The position numbers and the translations under genes are program-made. A DNA stretch of 64,000 nucleotides. It comes from Pseudomonas azadiae. GTDB taxonomy: Bacteria; Pseudomonadota; Gammaproteobacteria; Pseudomonadales; Pseudomonadaceae. Shown here piece after piece: positions 1 to 9,100 of this stretch (within the stretch, counting starts at the first letter, position 1; each line of letters opens with the position of its first letter). Under the pieces are notes generated by a model. It was not told the DNA's origin and did not search any database. It was given only the letters and a program-made list of their open reading frames with translations. Location: positions 2,170,001 to 2,234,000 of the forward strand of contig NZ_JAHSTY010000001.1 in the NCBI RefSeq assembly GCF_019145355.1, given 5' to 3'.

Positions 1-344
1 TGGACGCGGTAAAAAGCGACGACCACAAAGCTGCCCTCGCCGGGGCCAAGGCGCAAATCACCTTTTTGCGTCAGGCCGCCGAGCTGCCGGACGCCGCTGA
101 CTTGAAAAGCCGCCTGGCGCAAAACCCGCAGGACGACGAAGCAGCCTACCAATTGGCGATCCAGCAACTGGCGCGCCAGCAGTACGATGCAGCGCTCGAA
201 GGCTTGCTCAAGCTGTTTATCCGCAACCGTGGCTACAGCGAAGGCCTGCCGCACAAAACCTTGCTGCAGGTATTCGAACTGCTGGGCAACGACCACCCAC
301 TGGTGACCGTATACCGCCGCAAAATGTTTGCCGCGTTGTACTAA
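1..344 (+). CDS. ybbN: YbbN/CnoX-type thioredoxin-fold co-chaperone, C-terminal part
   Basis: The reading frame is open from the window edge, so only the last 113 or so residues are present. They form helical TPR-like repeats (a segment DDEAAYQLAIQQL followed by ALEGLLKLFIRNR) ending VYRRKMFAALY. This tail is characteristic of the thioredoxin/TPR protein YbbN (CnoX), which holds proteins damaged by oxidants and passes them to chaperones. The thioredoxin domain lies upstream of the window. The order with the small hypothetical gene and the zinc cluster that follow matches PA4061-PA4063 of P. aeruginosa as I remember it. Confidence 0.85.
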   Translation, partial: DAVKSDDHKAALAGAKAQITFLRQAAELPDAADLKSRLAQNPQDDEAAYQLAIQQLARQQYDAALEGLLKLFIRNRGYSEGLPHKTLLQVFELLGNDHPLVTVYRRKMFAALY

Positions 345-352
345 CCACACTC

Positions 353-466
353 TGTAGGAGCGAGGGGGACGCCTAGTCCTTGCTCGCGAAGACCGTTAAC
401 GATAACGCGAGCATCATGGATGACGGCGGCGTCCTAGCGTTTTTCGCGAGCAAGCTCGCTCCTACA
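353..466. repeat. REP-like inverted pair between ybbN and the next gene
   Basis: Two opposed copies of the family palindrome tgtaggagcgag...ttgctcgcgaa face each other. The left copy is interrupted by about 14 extra bases (ggggacgcctagtc). The TAG stop of the leftward hypothetical gene (462-464) lies inside the right copy. Such pairs act as bidirectional terminators or mRNA stabilisers in fluorescent pseudomonads. Confidence 0.8.
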
Positions 467-815
467 GGGGTTCGATCCAGGTGTAGATCGGCGTGTCCCC
501 GCCGCTGGCCACTTTCACCTGGGCGTTGTGGCGCAGGCGCACCAGCAGGCGTTTACCCGCCGAGGCGTCACCGGTCAAGCCTTCCAGTTGGTCGAGCAGC
601 TCAAGGCCACTGAGCTGCCCGGCCTTGCGTAGCAGGTCCTGGGCGTTCTGCCACAGGTCATCATTGTGTTTGACCGGCGCCACTGGCGCGGCGGCCGAGC
701 TGGGCACGGGCGTTGCCTGTAAGTGCGCGCCCAATCGCGCCCAATCGCCGTCGTCCAGCTCCAGAGTCAAGTCCACCGGCAGGTCGCCGACGGTTCCACG
801 AATTCGCAACATCAT
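462..815 (-). CDS. Small conserved hypothetical protein (PA4062-like position)
   Basis: A protein of 117 residues starting MMLRIRGTVGDLPVDLTLEL. The start is set by a GGAG ribosome-binding site nine bases upstream of tandem ATG codons. The N-terminal 45 residues look like a compact beta-strand-rich region, a proline/alanine linker follows (residues 35-50), and the rest is predicted helical and basic, ending YTWIEPL. There is no signal peptide, membrane segment or catalytic motif. It lies tail-to-tail with ybbN and divergent from the zinc cluster. I do not recognise a function; only its conserved position supports it as a gene. Confidence 0.65.
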   Translation of the reverse strand: MMLRIRGTVGDLPVDLTLELDDGDWARLGAHLQATPVPSSAAAPVAPVKHNDDLWQNAQDLLRKAGQLSGLELLDQLEGLTGDASAGKRLLVRLRHNAQVKVASGGDTPIYTWIEPL

Positions 816-897
816 CCTTACTCCTGCACTTTTTCTGACAGGCATGCTCCCATGTGGCTTGCGCAACGCCAAGCAGGCGGTCAAACTCTCGACACCA

Positions 898-921
898 TTT
901 GTTATAAGATCACATAACAAA
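898..921. promoter_or_regulatory. Candidate Zur box upstream of the zinc cluster
   Basis: A perfect 8-bp inverted repeat, tttgttat - 8 bases - ataacaaa, ends 24 bases before the ATG of the His-rich zrgA-like gene. The GTTAT...ATAAC arms resemble Zur operators of gamma-proteobacteria, and the downstream genes belong to a family known to be zinc-repressed. The assignment is inferred from resemblance and context. Confidence 0.55.
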
Positions 922-945
922 ATATTCATGTCCTGGAGCTTTCCC

Positions 946-1545
946 ATGCGCCGTCTGCTGCTTGCTTTGCCGTTTGCCCTGCTGCCACTGGCCATTGCCC
1001 ATGCGGCCGATGAACACGACCACGATCATGACCATGAACACGGCAGCCTCGGCGCCCACGAGCACGGCGTCGGGCGACTCAACGCCGTACTCGATGGCCA
1101 GGCGCTGGAGCTTGAGCTGGACAGCCCGGCGATGAATCTGGTGGGCTTTGAACACGTGGCTACCAGCGCCGCCGACAAAGCCAAGGTCGCCGCCGCGCGC
1201 AAGCAGCTGGAGAACCCGGCGGCCCTGTTCAACCTGCCCAAAGCCGCCGGTTGCGTAGTCAGTTCCCAGGAACTCAACAGCCCGTTGTTCGGCGACAAAC
1301 CCGAAGCCGACCATGACGATGATGATGACGCCAAAGACGCTGCCCACGAACACCATCACGACCACAGCGAAATCCACGCTCACTACCAATTCACTTGCGC
1401 CACGCCGACGGCCCTGAGCCATCTTGACCTGACCCAAGTGTTCAAGACCTTCCCCGCCACTCAGAAAATTCAGGTACAACTGATCGGCCCGAGCGGTCAG
1501 CAGGGTGTTGATGCGACGGCCAAGGCAGCCACCCTCAAATTCTGA
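946..1545 (+). CDS. zrgA: DUF2796/ZrgA-family periplasmic zinc-uptake protein
   Basis: A protein of 199 residues with a signal peptide (MRRLLLALPFALLPLAIAHA) followed at once by a His/Asp-rich stretch (DEHDHDHDHEHG). A second metal-binding stretch around residues 122-147 alternates Asp and His (DHDDDDD, HEHHHDHSEIHAH). Both look like zinc-buffering or zinc-delivery loops. The start is chosen for the signal peptide and a TGGAG ribosome-binding site. The gene opens a cluster with an ABC ATPase, an ABC permease and a DUF3299 protein, the same set as the zinc-starvation cluster PA4063-PA4066 and the Vibrio zrg operon. It probably captures zinc in the periplasm when Zur repression is lifted. Confidence 0.85.
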   Translation: MRRLLLALPFALLPLAIAHAADEHDHDHDHEHGSLGAHEHGVGRLNAVLDGQALELELDSPAMNLVGFEHVATSAADKAKVAAARKQLENPAALFNLPKAAGCVVSSQELNSPLFGDKPEADHDDDDDAKDAAHEHHHDHSEIHAHYQFTCATPTALSHLDLTQVFKTFPATQKIQVQLIGPSGQQGVDATAKAATLKF

Positions 1546-1562
1546 AGTGCAAATGCGGTCAA

Positions 1563-1649
1563 TGTGGGAGCTGGCTTGCCTGCGATACAGGCACCTCGGT
1601 GTATCAGTGATACCGAGGTGATGCTATCGCAGGCAAGCCAGCTCCCACA
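1563..1649. repeat. REP-like hairpin between zrgA and the ABC ATPase gene
   Basis: Outer arms of 25 bp (tgtgggagctggcttgcct... and its complement) enclose a second inner stem (cacctcggtgtatca / tgataccgaggtg), giving one very long double hairpin. It sits inside the cluster and may dampen read-through from zrgA to the transporter genes. Confidence 0.85.
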
Positions 1650-1693
1650 GTGGATCGGCGCCATGTTCCAAAACCCGGTGACATTGATTCCCC

Positions 1694-2404
1694 ATGACTC
1701 ATGCCTTAATCGAACTGTCTGACCTGGGCTTCAACTGGCCCGGTCACCCGCAACTGCTGGACATCCCCGCGTTCCGCCTGGAAGCGGGGCAAACCCTGTT
1801 CCTCAAGGGCCCCAGCGGCAGCGGCAAAACCACGCTGCTGGGCCTGCTCGGCGGCGTGCAGAAACCCAGCCGGGGCAGCATTCGCCTGCTGGGCCAGGAG
1901 CTGACCGAACTCTCCGCCGGGGCCCGTGACCGTTTCCGTGTCGATCACACCGGCTACATCTTCCAGCAGTTCAACCTGCTGCCGTTCTTGTCGGTGCGGG
2001 AAAACGTCGAGTTGCCGTGCCATTTTTCCAAGCTGCGTGCGCAACGGGCCAAGCAGCGCCACGGCAGTGTCGACCGGGCCGCCGCGACCTTGCTGGCGCA
2101 TCTGGGCTTGAACGACAAAGACCTGCTGGAACGTCGTGCCGACTCGCTGTCCATCGGCCAGCAACAACGGGTGGCTGCCGCCCGCGCGCTCATCGGCCAA
2201 CCGGAACTGGTGATCGCCGACGAACCCACCTCGGCCCTGGACTACGACGCCCGCGAAGCCTTCCTTCAGCTGTTGTTCGCCGAGTGCCGCGACGCGGGCG
2301 CCAGCCTGCTGTTTGTCAGCCATGACCAAAGCCTGGCCGCCCTGTTCGACCGTAACCTGTCGTTGGCCGAACTCAATCGCGCCGCCACGCCCGCAGAGGT
2401 TTGA
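1694..2404 (+). CDS. ABC transporter ATP-binding protein (MacB/LolD-like), zinc cluster
   Basis: A protein of 236 residues with all ABC ATPase signatures: Walker A GPSGSGKTT near residue 40, a Q-loop in YIFQQFNLLPFL, the signature LSIGQQQRVAAARAL, Walker B LVIADEPTSALD and the switch His in LLFVSHD. The lineage (FNLLPFLSVRENV) is that of LolD/MacB-type mechanotransmission ABC proteins rather than substrate importers. The permease gene starts one base after its stop codon, so the two are certainly co-expressed. By association with ZrgA it is part of a zinc-responsive envelope transporter. Confidence 0.88.
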   Translation: MTHALIELSDLGFNWPGHPQLLDIPAFRLEAGQTLFLKGPSGSGKTTLLGLLGGVQKPSRGSIRLLGQELTELSAGARDRFRVDHTGYIFQQFNLLPFLSVRENVELPCHFSKLRAQRAKQRHGSVDRAAATLLAHLGLNDKDLLERRADSLSIGQQQRVAAARALIGQPELVIADEPTSALDYDAREAFLQLLFAECRDAGASLLFVSHDQSLAALFDRNLSLAELNRAATPAEV

Positions 2405-2405
2405 G

Positions 2406-3671
2406 ATGTATCTGTTCCGTCTAGCCATGGCCAGCCTGGCTAACCGCCGGTTTACCGCGATCCTCACCGCCTTCGCCATCGCCCTGTCGGTGTGCCTGTT
2501 GCTGGCGGTGGAGCGCGTACGCGTTGAGGCGCGCAACAGTTTCGCCAGCACCATCAGTGGCACCGACCTGATCGTCGGCGCCCGCTCGGGCTCGGTGAAC
2601 TTGCTGCTGTACTCGGTATTTCGCATCGGCAACGCCACCAACAACATCCGCTGGGACAGCTACGAGCATTTTGCCGCCAGCCCTCAAGTGAAGTGGGCCA
2701 TCCCGATTTCCCTGGGCGACTCCCATCGCGGCTACCGCGTCATGGGCACCAACGCGTCCTACTTCGAGCACTACCAGTACGGACGCAAGCAAAACCTCGA
2801 ACTGGCCAGCGGCCGCGCCTTTGCCACCGACCCGTTCGAAGTGGTCCTCGGTGCCGAAGTGGCCGACGCGCTGCACTACAAGCTCGGCGACAAGCTGGTG
2901 CTGGCCCATGGCGTGGCGGTGGTCAGCCTGGTCAAACACGATGACAAACCCTTCACCGTGGTCGGCATTCTCAAGCGCACCGGCACACCAGTGGACCGCA
3001 CGCTGCATATCAGCCTGGGCGGCATGGAAGCGATCCATATCGACTGGCACAACGGCGTGCCGGCCCAGGGCAAAGGTCGGATCAGTGCCGACCAGGCGCG
3101 CAATATGGACCTCACGCCGCAGGCCATCACGGCGTTCATGCTCGGCCTGAACAACAAGATTTCCACCTTCGCCCTGCAACGGGAGATCAACGAATTCCGT
3201 GGCGAGCCGATGCTGGCGATTCTGCCCGGCGTGGCGCTGCAAGAATTGTGGAGCATGATGGGCACCGCTGAAAAAGCGCTGTTCGTGATCTCGCTGTTCG
3301 TGGTGCTCACCGGCTTGATCGGCATGCTCACGGCGATCCTCACCAGCCTCAACGAGCGCCGCCGCGAAATGGCGATCCTGCGTTCGGTGGGCGCCCGCCC
3401 GTGGCATATCGCGACGTTGCTGATCTTCGAAGCGTTTGCCCTGGCGTTGTCCGGCGTGGTTGCGGGTGTGGCTTTGCTCTACGTGTGTATCGCTGCGTCG
3501 CGCGGGTATTTACAGGCCAACTACGGGCTGGACCTGCCGATGTCGTGGCCCAGCGAATATGAATGGACGCTGCTCGCCGGTATCCTGGCCGCCGCGCTGT
3601 TGATGGGCAGCGTGCCCGCATGGCGCGCCTACCGGCAGTCTTTGGCCGATGGCCTGTCCATTCGTTTATGA
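2406..3671 (+). CDS. ABC transporter permease (FtsX/MacB-like), zinc cluster
   Basis: A protein of 421 residues. The N-terminal membrane helix (FTAILTAFAIALSVCLLLAV) is followed by a periplasmic MacB-core-like domain (SGTDLIVGARSGSVN...). Three C-terminal helices follow, at ALFVISLFVVLTGLIGMLTAI, LLIFEAFALALSGVVAGVAL and TLLAGILAAALLM, with the coupling motif NERRREMAILRSVGA that is typical of FtsX-domain permeases. The start codon is one base past the ATPase stop. It pairs with that ATPase; the substrate is unproven, and the zinc role comes from the neighbours. Confidence 0.86.
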   Translation: MYLFRLAMASLANRRFTAILTAFAIALSVCLLLAVERVRVEARNSFASTISGTDLIVGARSGSVNLLLYSVFRIGNATNNIRWDSYEHFAASPQVKWAIPISLGDSHRGYRVMGTNASYFEHYQYGRKQNLELASGRAFATDPFEVVLGAEVADALHYKLGDKLVLAHGVAVVSLVKHDDKPFTVVGILKRTGTPVDRTLHISLGGMEAIHIDWHNGVPAQGKGRISADQARNMDLTPQAITAFMLGLNNKISTFALQREINEFRGEPMLAILPGVALQELWSMMGTAEKALFVISLFVVLTGLIGMLTAILTSLNERRREMAILRSVGARPWHIATLLIFEAFALALSGVVAGVALLYVCIAASRGYLQANYGLDLPMSWPSEYEWTLLAGILAAALLMGSVPAWRAYRQSLADGLSIRL

Positions 3672-3682
3672 GGAAGGTTTCG

Positions 3683-4195
3683 ATGCGCCGTGGCCTGTTT
3701 GCCTTGTTGCTGCTGATCGCTCTGCCCGCCTGGGCCGCCGAGCCCAAAGAGCTGACCTGGTCGGAGCTGATCCCGCCGGACGCCGAGCCGGAAGTGCCGA
3801 ACATGCAGCCGCTGCACAATTTGTCCGGCATGGCCGATGCGCTGGAATCGGCACCGGCGGCCAAGCAGGAAATGCCCCACGCGCCCGTGGTGCCGGCCCT
3901 TGACGGCAAGCACATCCGCCTGCCGGGTTATATCGTGCCGTTGGAAGTCGGCGAGAACGGCCGCACCACCGAGTTTTTGCTGGTGCCGTATTTCGGCGCT
4001 TGCATCCATGTGCCACCGCCACCGTCGAACCAGATCGTGCATGTCAAAAGCGAAGTCGGCGTGAAGCTCGATGAGCTGTATCAGCCGTACTGGATCGAAG
4101 GCGCGATGCAGGTCAAGCCGTCCAGCAGCGAACTGGCCGACGCCGGTTACCAGATGGAAGCCGAGAAGATTTACATGTATGAGCTGCCGGAATAG
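3683..4195 (+). CDS. DUF3299 periplasmic protein of the zinc cluster
   Basis: A protein of 170 residues with a signal peptide (MRRGLFALLLLIALPAWA). The DUF3299 core follows, with the segment HIRLPGYIVPLE and the cysteine-containing motif YFGACIHVPPPPSNQIVHV. I chose the ATG that follows AGGAAGG by five bases. An ATG five codons upstream overlaps the permease stop (ATGA) and would add MRKVS. It is the last gene of the transporter cluster, and related clusters also end with a DUF3299 gene. The conserved Cys/His could bind metal, but the function is unknown. Confidence 0.82.
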   Translation: MRRGLFALLLLIALPAWAAEPKELTWSELIPPDAEPEVPNMQPLHNLSGMADALESAPAAKQEMPHAPVVPALDGKHIRLPGYIVPLEVGENGRTTEFLLVPYFGACIHVPPPPSNQIVHVKSEVGVKLDELYQPYWIEGAMQVKPSSSELADAGYQMEAEKIYMYELPE

Positions 4196-4212
4196 AGCTG
4201 ATGAAGCTTTCA

Positions 4213-4226
4213 TTGAGCTGAGTCAA
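4213..4226 (+). promoter_or_regulatory. Candidate ANR/FNR site upstream of oprG
   Basis: TTGAG-CTGA-GTCAA is a near match to the ANR consensus TTGAT-N4-ATCAA (symmetric, one deviating base per arm). Its centre (4219.5) is about 41 bases upstream of a plausible start point near 4261 that follows a TACCAT -10 at 4248-4253, the spacing of an activating site. In P. aeruginosa oprG is induced without oxygen through ANR. Confidence 0.5.
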
Positions 4227-4289
4227 AAGACCGGGCGGAACGATCTTTACCATTGGACGTACAACTTTTAAACGTCCTTTGGAGCTCCC

Positions 4290-4988
4290 ATGAACAAGTC
4301 TCTGCTCGGCGCGTCCCTCTTCGCGCTTGCCCTCGTCGCCCCTGTCGCACACGCTCACGAAGCGGGCGACATTCTGGTTCGCGCCGGTGCAATTACGGTG
4401 AACCCGAAGGCGGACAGCGGCCACGTCAAAGTCGACCAGGGCCCCTTGGCGGGCACCAACCTGGGCGGCAAGGCGACCATGAGCAGCGACACTCAACTGG
4501 GCCTGAACTTCGCCTACATGCTGACCAACCACGTTGGTATCGAATTGCTGGCCGCCACGCCGTTCGAGCACGATGTGAAGATCAAAGGCACCGCACTGAG
4601 CCCGGCCAACGGCAAGCTCGGCACCCTCAAACACCTGCCGCCGACCCTGAGCGTCGTCTACTACCCACTGGACAACAAGTCGGCCTTCCAGCCGTACGTG
4701 GGCGCCGGTATCAACTACACCTGGATTTATGACGAACACGTCGGCAGCCGTGCCCAAGGCGCCGGCTTCAGCAACTTCAAGGCTGAAAACTCCTGGGGCT
4801 GGGCCGCGCAGATCGGTGCGGACTACATGATCAACGACAAGTGGATGATCAACGCCCAGGCGCGCTACATCGACATCAGCACCAAGGCCACCGTGGAAAA
4901 CAACGGCGTGGCGCCGGGCACTCGCGCCAAGGTCAATGTGGACGTGGACCCGATGGTTTACATGGTGGGGATTGGCTACAAGTTCTAA
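4290..4988 (+). CDS. oprG: Outer membrane protein OprG (OmpW family)
   Basis: A protein of 232 residues: signal peptide MNKSLLGASLFALALVAPVAHA, then HEAGDILVRAGAITVNP, the OmpW opening motif. Alternating amphipathic strands follow (LNFAYMLTNHVGIELLAATPF, YVGAGINYTWIYDEH, WMINAQARYIDIST). The C-terminus VYMVGIGYKF ends in Phe, as expected for BamA-dependent insertion. OmpW proteins are eight-stranded barrels with a lateral gate for small hydrophobic molecules. Gene order (zinc cluster - oprG - epimerase) matches PA4066-PA4068 of P. aeruginosa. TTTGGAG lies just upstream of the start. Confidence 0.92.
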   Translation: MNKSLLGASLFALALVAPVAHAHEAGDILVRAGAITVNPKADSGHVKVDQGPLAGTNLGGKATMSSDTQLGLNFAYMLTNHVGIELLAATPFEHDVKIKGTALSPANGKLGTLKHLPPTLSVVYYPLDNKSAFQPYVGAGINYTWIYDEHVGSRAQGAGFSNFKAENSWGWAAQIGADYMINDKWMINAQARYIDISTKATVENNGVAPGTRAKVNVDVDPMVYMVGIGYKF

Positions 4989-5006
4989 GCAACACTGCAT
5001 AACAAA

Positions 5007-5096
5007 TGTGGGAGCGGGCTTGCTCGCGAATGCGGTGGATCAGTCGATGAATCTGTTGACTGACACGCCGCCTTCGCGAGCAAGCCCGCTCCCACA
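5007..5096. repeat. REP-like inverted pair downstream of oprG
   Basis: tgtgggagcgggcttgctcgcgaa and its reverse complement flank about 42 bases. The pair lies between two convergent genes, the place where these elements commonly act as bidirectional terminators. Confidence 0.88.
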
Positions 5097-5112
5097 TTTG
5101 GTTTCAGGTGTA

Positions 5113-5997
5113 TCAGCTACGGCGATAGAACCTGTCCAATAATGCCGGCAACCCTGCCCGCCAAGCCCGTGGCTTGATGCCGAAGGTATGAAGGATTTTC
5201 TTGCAGGCAAGCACCGCGTGCTGCGGTTCTTCACCGGCATCCGGCCGGGCTGCGTGGGCCTGGGCGGTGGGGGATTCGATCGCCAGCGGGTGAAAGGTGC
5301 GCGCTTCGGTGAGGATCGCCTGGCCCAGCGCCAACGGTGTGGTCGCTTCCTGGCCGGCATAGTGATAGGTGCCCCACAACGGCGCCGCGCAATCGAGTTG
5401 CTTGAGCACCGAGATGATCACCCGCGCCGCGTCGTCCACCGGCGTCGGGTTGCCACGACGGTCGTCCGCCATGAGCAATTCATCCGGCTTCTCGGCCCGC
5501 GCCAGGAAGCGCCCGAGCGTTCCGTCAACGCTGTCATCGAGCAACCAGCCAAACCGTAGCAGCACATGTTGCGGGCATGTGGCGCGCACGCTTTGCTCGA
5601 TCCGCCACAACGCCTGGCCGCGCAGGCCCAGGGGCACTGGCTCGTCCTTTTCGCTGTAGGCGGTGGCGCGGGAGCCATCAAACACGCGATAGCTGGACGG
5701 TTGCAGCAAGGTGATGTTGTGGTGTTGGCACAGCTCGGCCAGGCGCTCGATGGCGAACTCCTGGGAGGCCAGGCGCGTTTCGCTGACCGCTTCGGCCTGG
5801 AACCAGTCGAAATAGTAGGCGAGGTTGATCAAGGCATCGGGACGGGTGTCGTCGAGCAGTTGGGTGAGGCTCGCGGCATCCCAGCCGTCTTGGGGCGGTT
5901 TGGGTGCGAGGAAACCGATGTCTTCCTCTGCACCAAGGCGAATCAGCGCCTGCCCGAGGGCATTCCCGCCGCCCAGTAACATAAGGCGCATTCGCAT
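5113..5997 (-). CDS. NAD-dependent epimerase/dTDP-4-dehydrorhamnose reductase-like protein
   Basis: A protein of 294 residues starting MRMRLMLLGGGNALGQALIRL, a Rossmann dinucleotide-binding loop, although the loop reads GGGNALG rather than GxxGxxG. A conserved PSSYRVFDG and an internal region VLLRFGWLLDD fit the RmlD/extended SDR family. The usual YxxxK is not evident, so catalysis is doubtful. Two in-frame ATG codons two residues apart are possible starts, and neither has a strong ribosome-binding site. The oprG-epimerase arrangement is conserved in Pseudomonas. The substrate is unknown. Confidence 0.78.
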   Translation of the reverse strand: MRMRLMLLGGGNALGQALIRLGAEEDIGFLAPKPPQDGWDAASLTQLLDDTRPDALINLAYYFDWFQAEAVSETRLASQEFAIERLAELCQHHNITLLQPSSYRVFDGSRATAYSEKDEPVPLGLRGQALWRIEQSVRATCPQHVLLRFGWLLDDSVDGTLGRFLARAEKPDELLMADDRRGNPTPVDDAARVIISVLKQLDCAAPLWGTYHYAGQEATTPLALGQAILTEARTFHPLAIESPTAQAHAARPDAGEEPQHAVLACKKILHTFGIKPRAWRAGLPALLDRFYRRS

Positions 5998-6139
5998 AGA
6001 TTGAGCAGGCCCGGTCAGTGTGGAACGAAGGTTTTTCAGGTATTCGTCAGAATCGTTGCATTTTGCGGGTTTGTAGCGCAACCGTCACGGATAAACTGCG
6101 CCATTGCAACTTGTTGGATCGGGCAGTATCAATCACTAC

Positions 6140-9100
6140 ATGAACCGACCCGAATCCACCGACACAGCCTTGAACGGCTTCCACCCCGCCGTCAGCGCCT
6201 GGTTTGCCAGCACCTTCCCTTCGGTGACAGGCGCCCAGGCCCAGGCATGGCCACTGATCCGCCAACGCCAATCGACACTCATCGCCGCGCCCACCGGCTC
6301 CGGCAAGACACTGACGGCTTTCCTGGCGGTGCTGGATGACTTGGTCCATCAGGGCCTGGCCAACGGCGGGCAACTGCCGGATGAAACCCTGGTGGTCTAT
6401 GTGTCGCCGCTCAAGGCGCTGTCCAACGACATCCAGATCAACCTGCAAAACCCGCTGGCCGGTATCACCGAGCACCTGCAGCGCCTGGGCCTGCCGCCGC
6501 TGGTGATCCGCACCGCCGTGCGCACCGGCGACACGCCGCAAAAAGACCGCGCGCAGATGCGCAAGCGAGCGCCTCACATCCTGGTGACCACCCCGGAATC
6601 GCTCTACGTGCTGCTGGGCTCGGACTCCGGTCGACAAATGCTCGCCAGCACGCGAACGGTGATTGTCGATGAAATCCACGCTATCGCCGCCGGCAAACGC
6701 GGCAGCCACCTGGCGTTGAGCCTGGAGCGTCTGCAAGGGCTGTGCAGGGAACCGCTGACGCGCATCGGCCTGTCGGCCACGCAAAAGCCCATCGAGGCGG
6801 TGTCGCGGTTCCTGGTGGGCAGCGGCCGCGATTGCGCGATCGTCGACATCGGCCACGCCCGCCCCCGTGACCTGGATATCGAGGTGCCGCCGGTGCCGCT
6901 TTCGGCAGTCATGGCCAACGATGTGTGGGCGCTGGTCTATGACCGCCTCGCCGACCTGGCCCGCGAACACCGCACTACATTGGTCTTCGTCAACACCCGC
7001 CGCCTGGCCGAACGCCTGGCCCGGCATTTGAGCGAGCGCCTGGGCAAAACTGCAGTGGCCGCCCACCATGGCAGCCTGGCCAAGGAGATGCGCCTGGATG
7101 CCGAACAGCGCCTCAAGGCCGGCGAGTTGCAAGTGCTGATCGCCACCGCCTCCCTGGAACTGGGGATTGATATCGGCGATGTCGATCTGGTCTGCCAGAT
7201 CGGCTCGCCCGGCTCGATCAATGGCTTTCTGCAAAGAGTCGGACGTTCCGGGCACCAGGTCGGCGGCACGCCCAAGGGGCGCCTGTTCGCAACCACCCGC
7301 GACGACCTGATCGAATGCGCCGCGCTGCTCGACTGCGTGCGCCGGGGCGAATTGGACACCTTGCACATACCGGTCGCGCCGCTGGATGTGCTGGCCCAGC
7401 AGATCATCGCCGAGGTCAGCGCCCAGGAATGGTCGGAACAGACGTTGCTGGCGCTGATCCGCCGCGCCGCGCCCTATGCCGAGTTGGATGAGCATCACTA
7501 CCAGGCGTTGTTGCAGATGCTCGCCGACGGCTACAACGGGCGCCAGGGTATCCGCAGCGCCTACCTGCACCGCGACGCCCTCACCCGCACGCTGCGCGGT
7601 CGGCGGGGCGCCAAACTCACCGCCGTGACCAGCGGCGGCACCATTCCCGACAACGCCGACTACAGCGTGTTGCTCGAACCCCAGAGCCTGAACATCGGCA
7701 GCGTCAACGAAGACTTTGCGGTGGAAAGCATCGCAGGGGATATCTTCCAGCTGGGCAACACGTCGTACCGGATCCTGCGGGTCGAAGCCGGCAAAGTGCG
7801 GGTCGAAGACGCCCATGGCCAGCCACCGACCATCCCGTTCTGGCTCGGTGAAGCGCCGGGGCGCAGCAACGAATTGTCGGCCGCGGTGGCGCGTCTGCAG
7901 GGCCTGCTGGACGCGCTGCTCAGCGCCACACCCGGCGACTTGCAACCGGCATTGGACTGGCTCACCGACACCCTGCGCCTGAACCATGCCAGCGCCGAAC
8001 AAATCCTCGATTACCTGGCGCGCACACGCCTGGCCCTGAGCGCGTTGCCGTCCCAGGACACCTTGATCATGGAGCGCTTCTTCGACGCGTCCGGCGGCAC
8101 CCAACTGATCATCCACACGCCGTTCGGCAGCCGCGTCAACCGTGCCTGGGGCCTGGCGTTGCGCAAGCGGTTTTGCCGCACCTTCAATTTCGAATTGCAG
8201 GCGGCGGCCAGCGAAAATGCCATCGTGCTGTCGCTGTCCACCAGCCACAGTTTCGAGCTGGACGAGGTGTGGCGTTACCTCAACAGCAACAGCGCCGAAC
8301 ACATCCTGATCCAGGCGGTGCTGGATGCGCCGCTGTTCGGCGTGCGCTGGCGCTGGAATGCCGGTGTGGCCCTGGCATTGCCGCGTTATACCGGCGGGCG
8401 CAAGGTAGCGCCGCAGATCCAGCGCATGAAAAGCGAAGACCTGATTGCCAGTGTGTTTCCCGACCAGATCGCCTGCCTGGAAAACCTCGCCGGCGAACGC
8501 GAAGTCCCGGACCATCCGTTGATCGAGCAGACCCTCGACGATTGCCTGCACGAGGCCATGGACAGCGACGCCTGGCTGGCCCTGCTGCAACGCATGGAGC
8601 GCGGCGAAGTGCGCCTGATCAGTCGCGACCTGCCGGCGCCCTCGCCCATGGCTGCGGAAATTCTCAGCGCGCGGCCCTACACCTTTCTCGACGACGCGCC
8701 ACTGGAAGAGCGCCGCACCCAGGCGGTGTTCAACCGACGCTGGAGCGACCCGCAGAGCACCGATGATCTTGGCGCCCTGGACGCCGACGCCATCGCCGGG
8801 GTGCGCGAAGAAGCGTGGCCGGCGCCCAACGGCGTGGATGAAATGCATGAGGCGCTGATGAGCCTGGCGTGCATCGCCGACGCCGAAGTCCCCGCGCAGT
8901 GGCGAGAATGGCTCGACGCCCTGGCCAAGGGTGGCCGTGCGTATCAGTTGCACAACGGCTTGTGGGTCGCGGTGGAGCGCCTGAGCTGTTTGCAGGCGAT
9001 CTACCCCAGCAACCTGCCGCTGCTGCCGGGTTTCGATGAGCCCTGGACCTTCGATGAGGCCGTGGTCGAAGTGCTGCGCGCACGTCTGGGCGGGTTCGGC

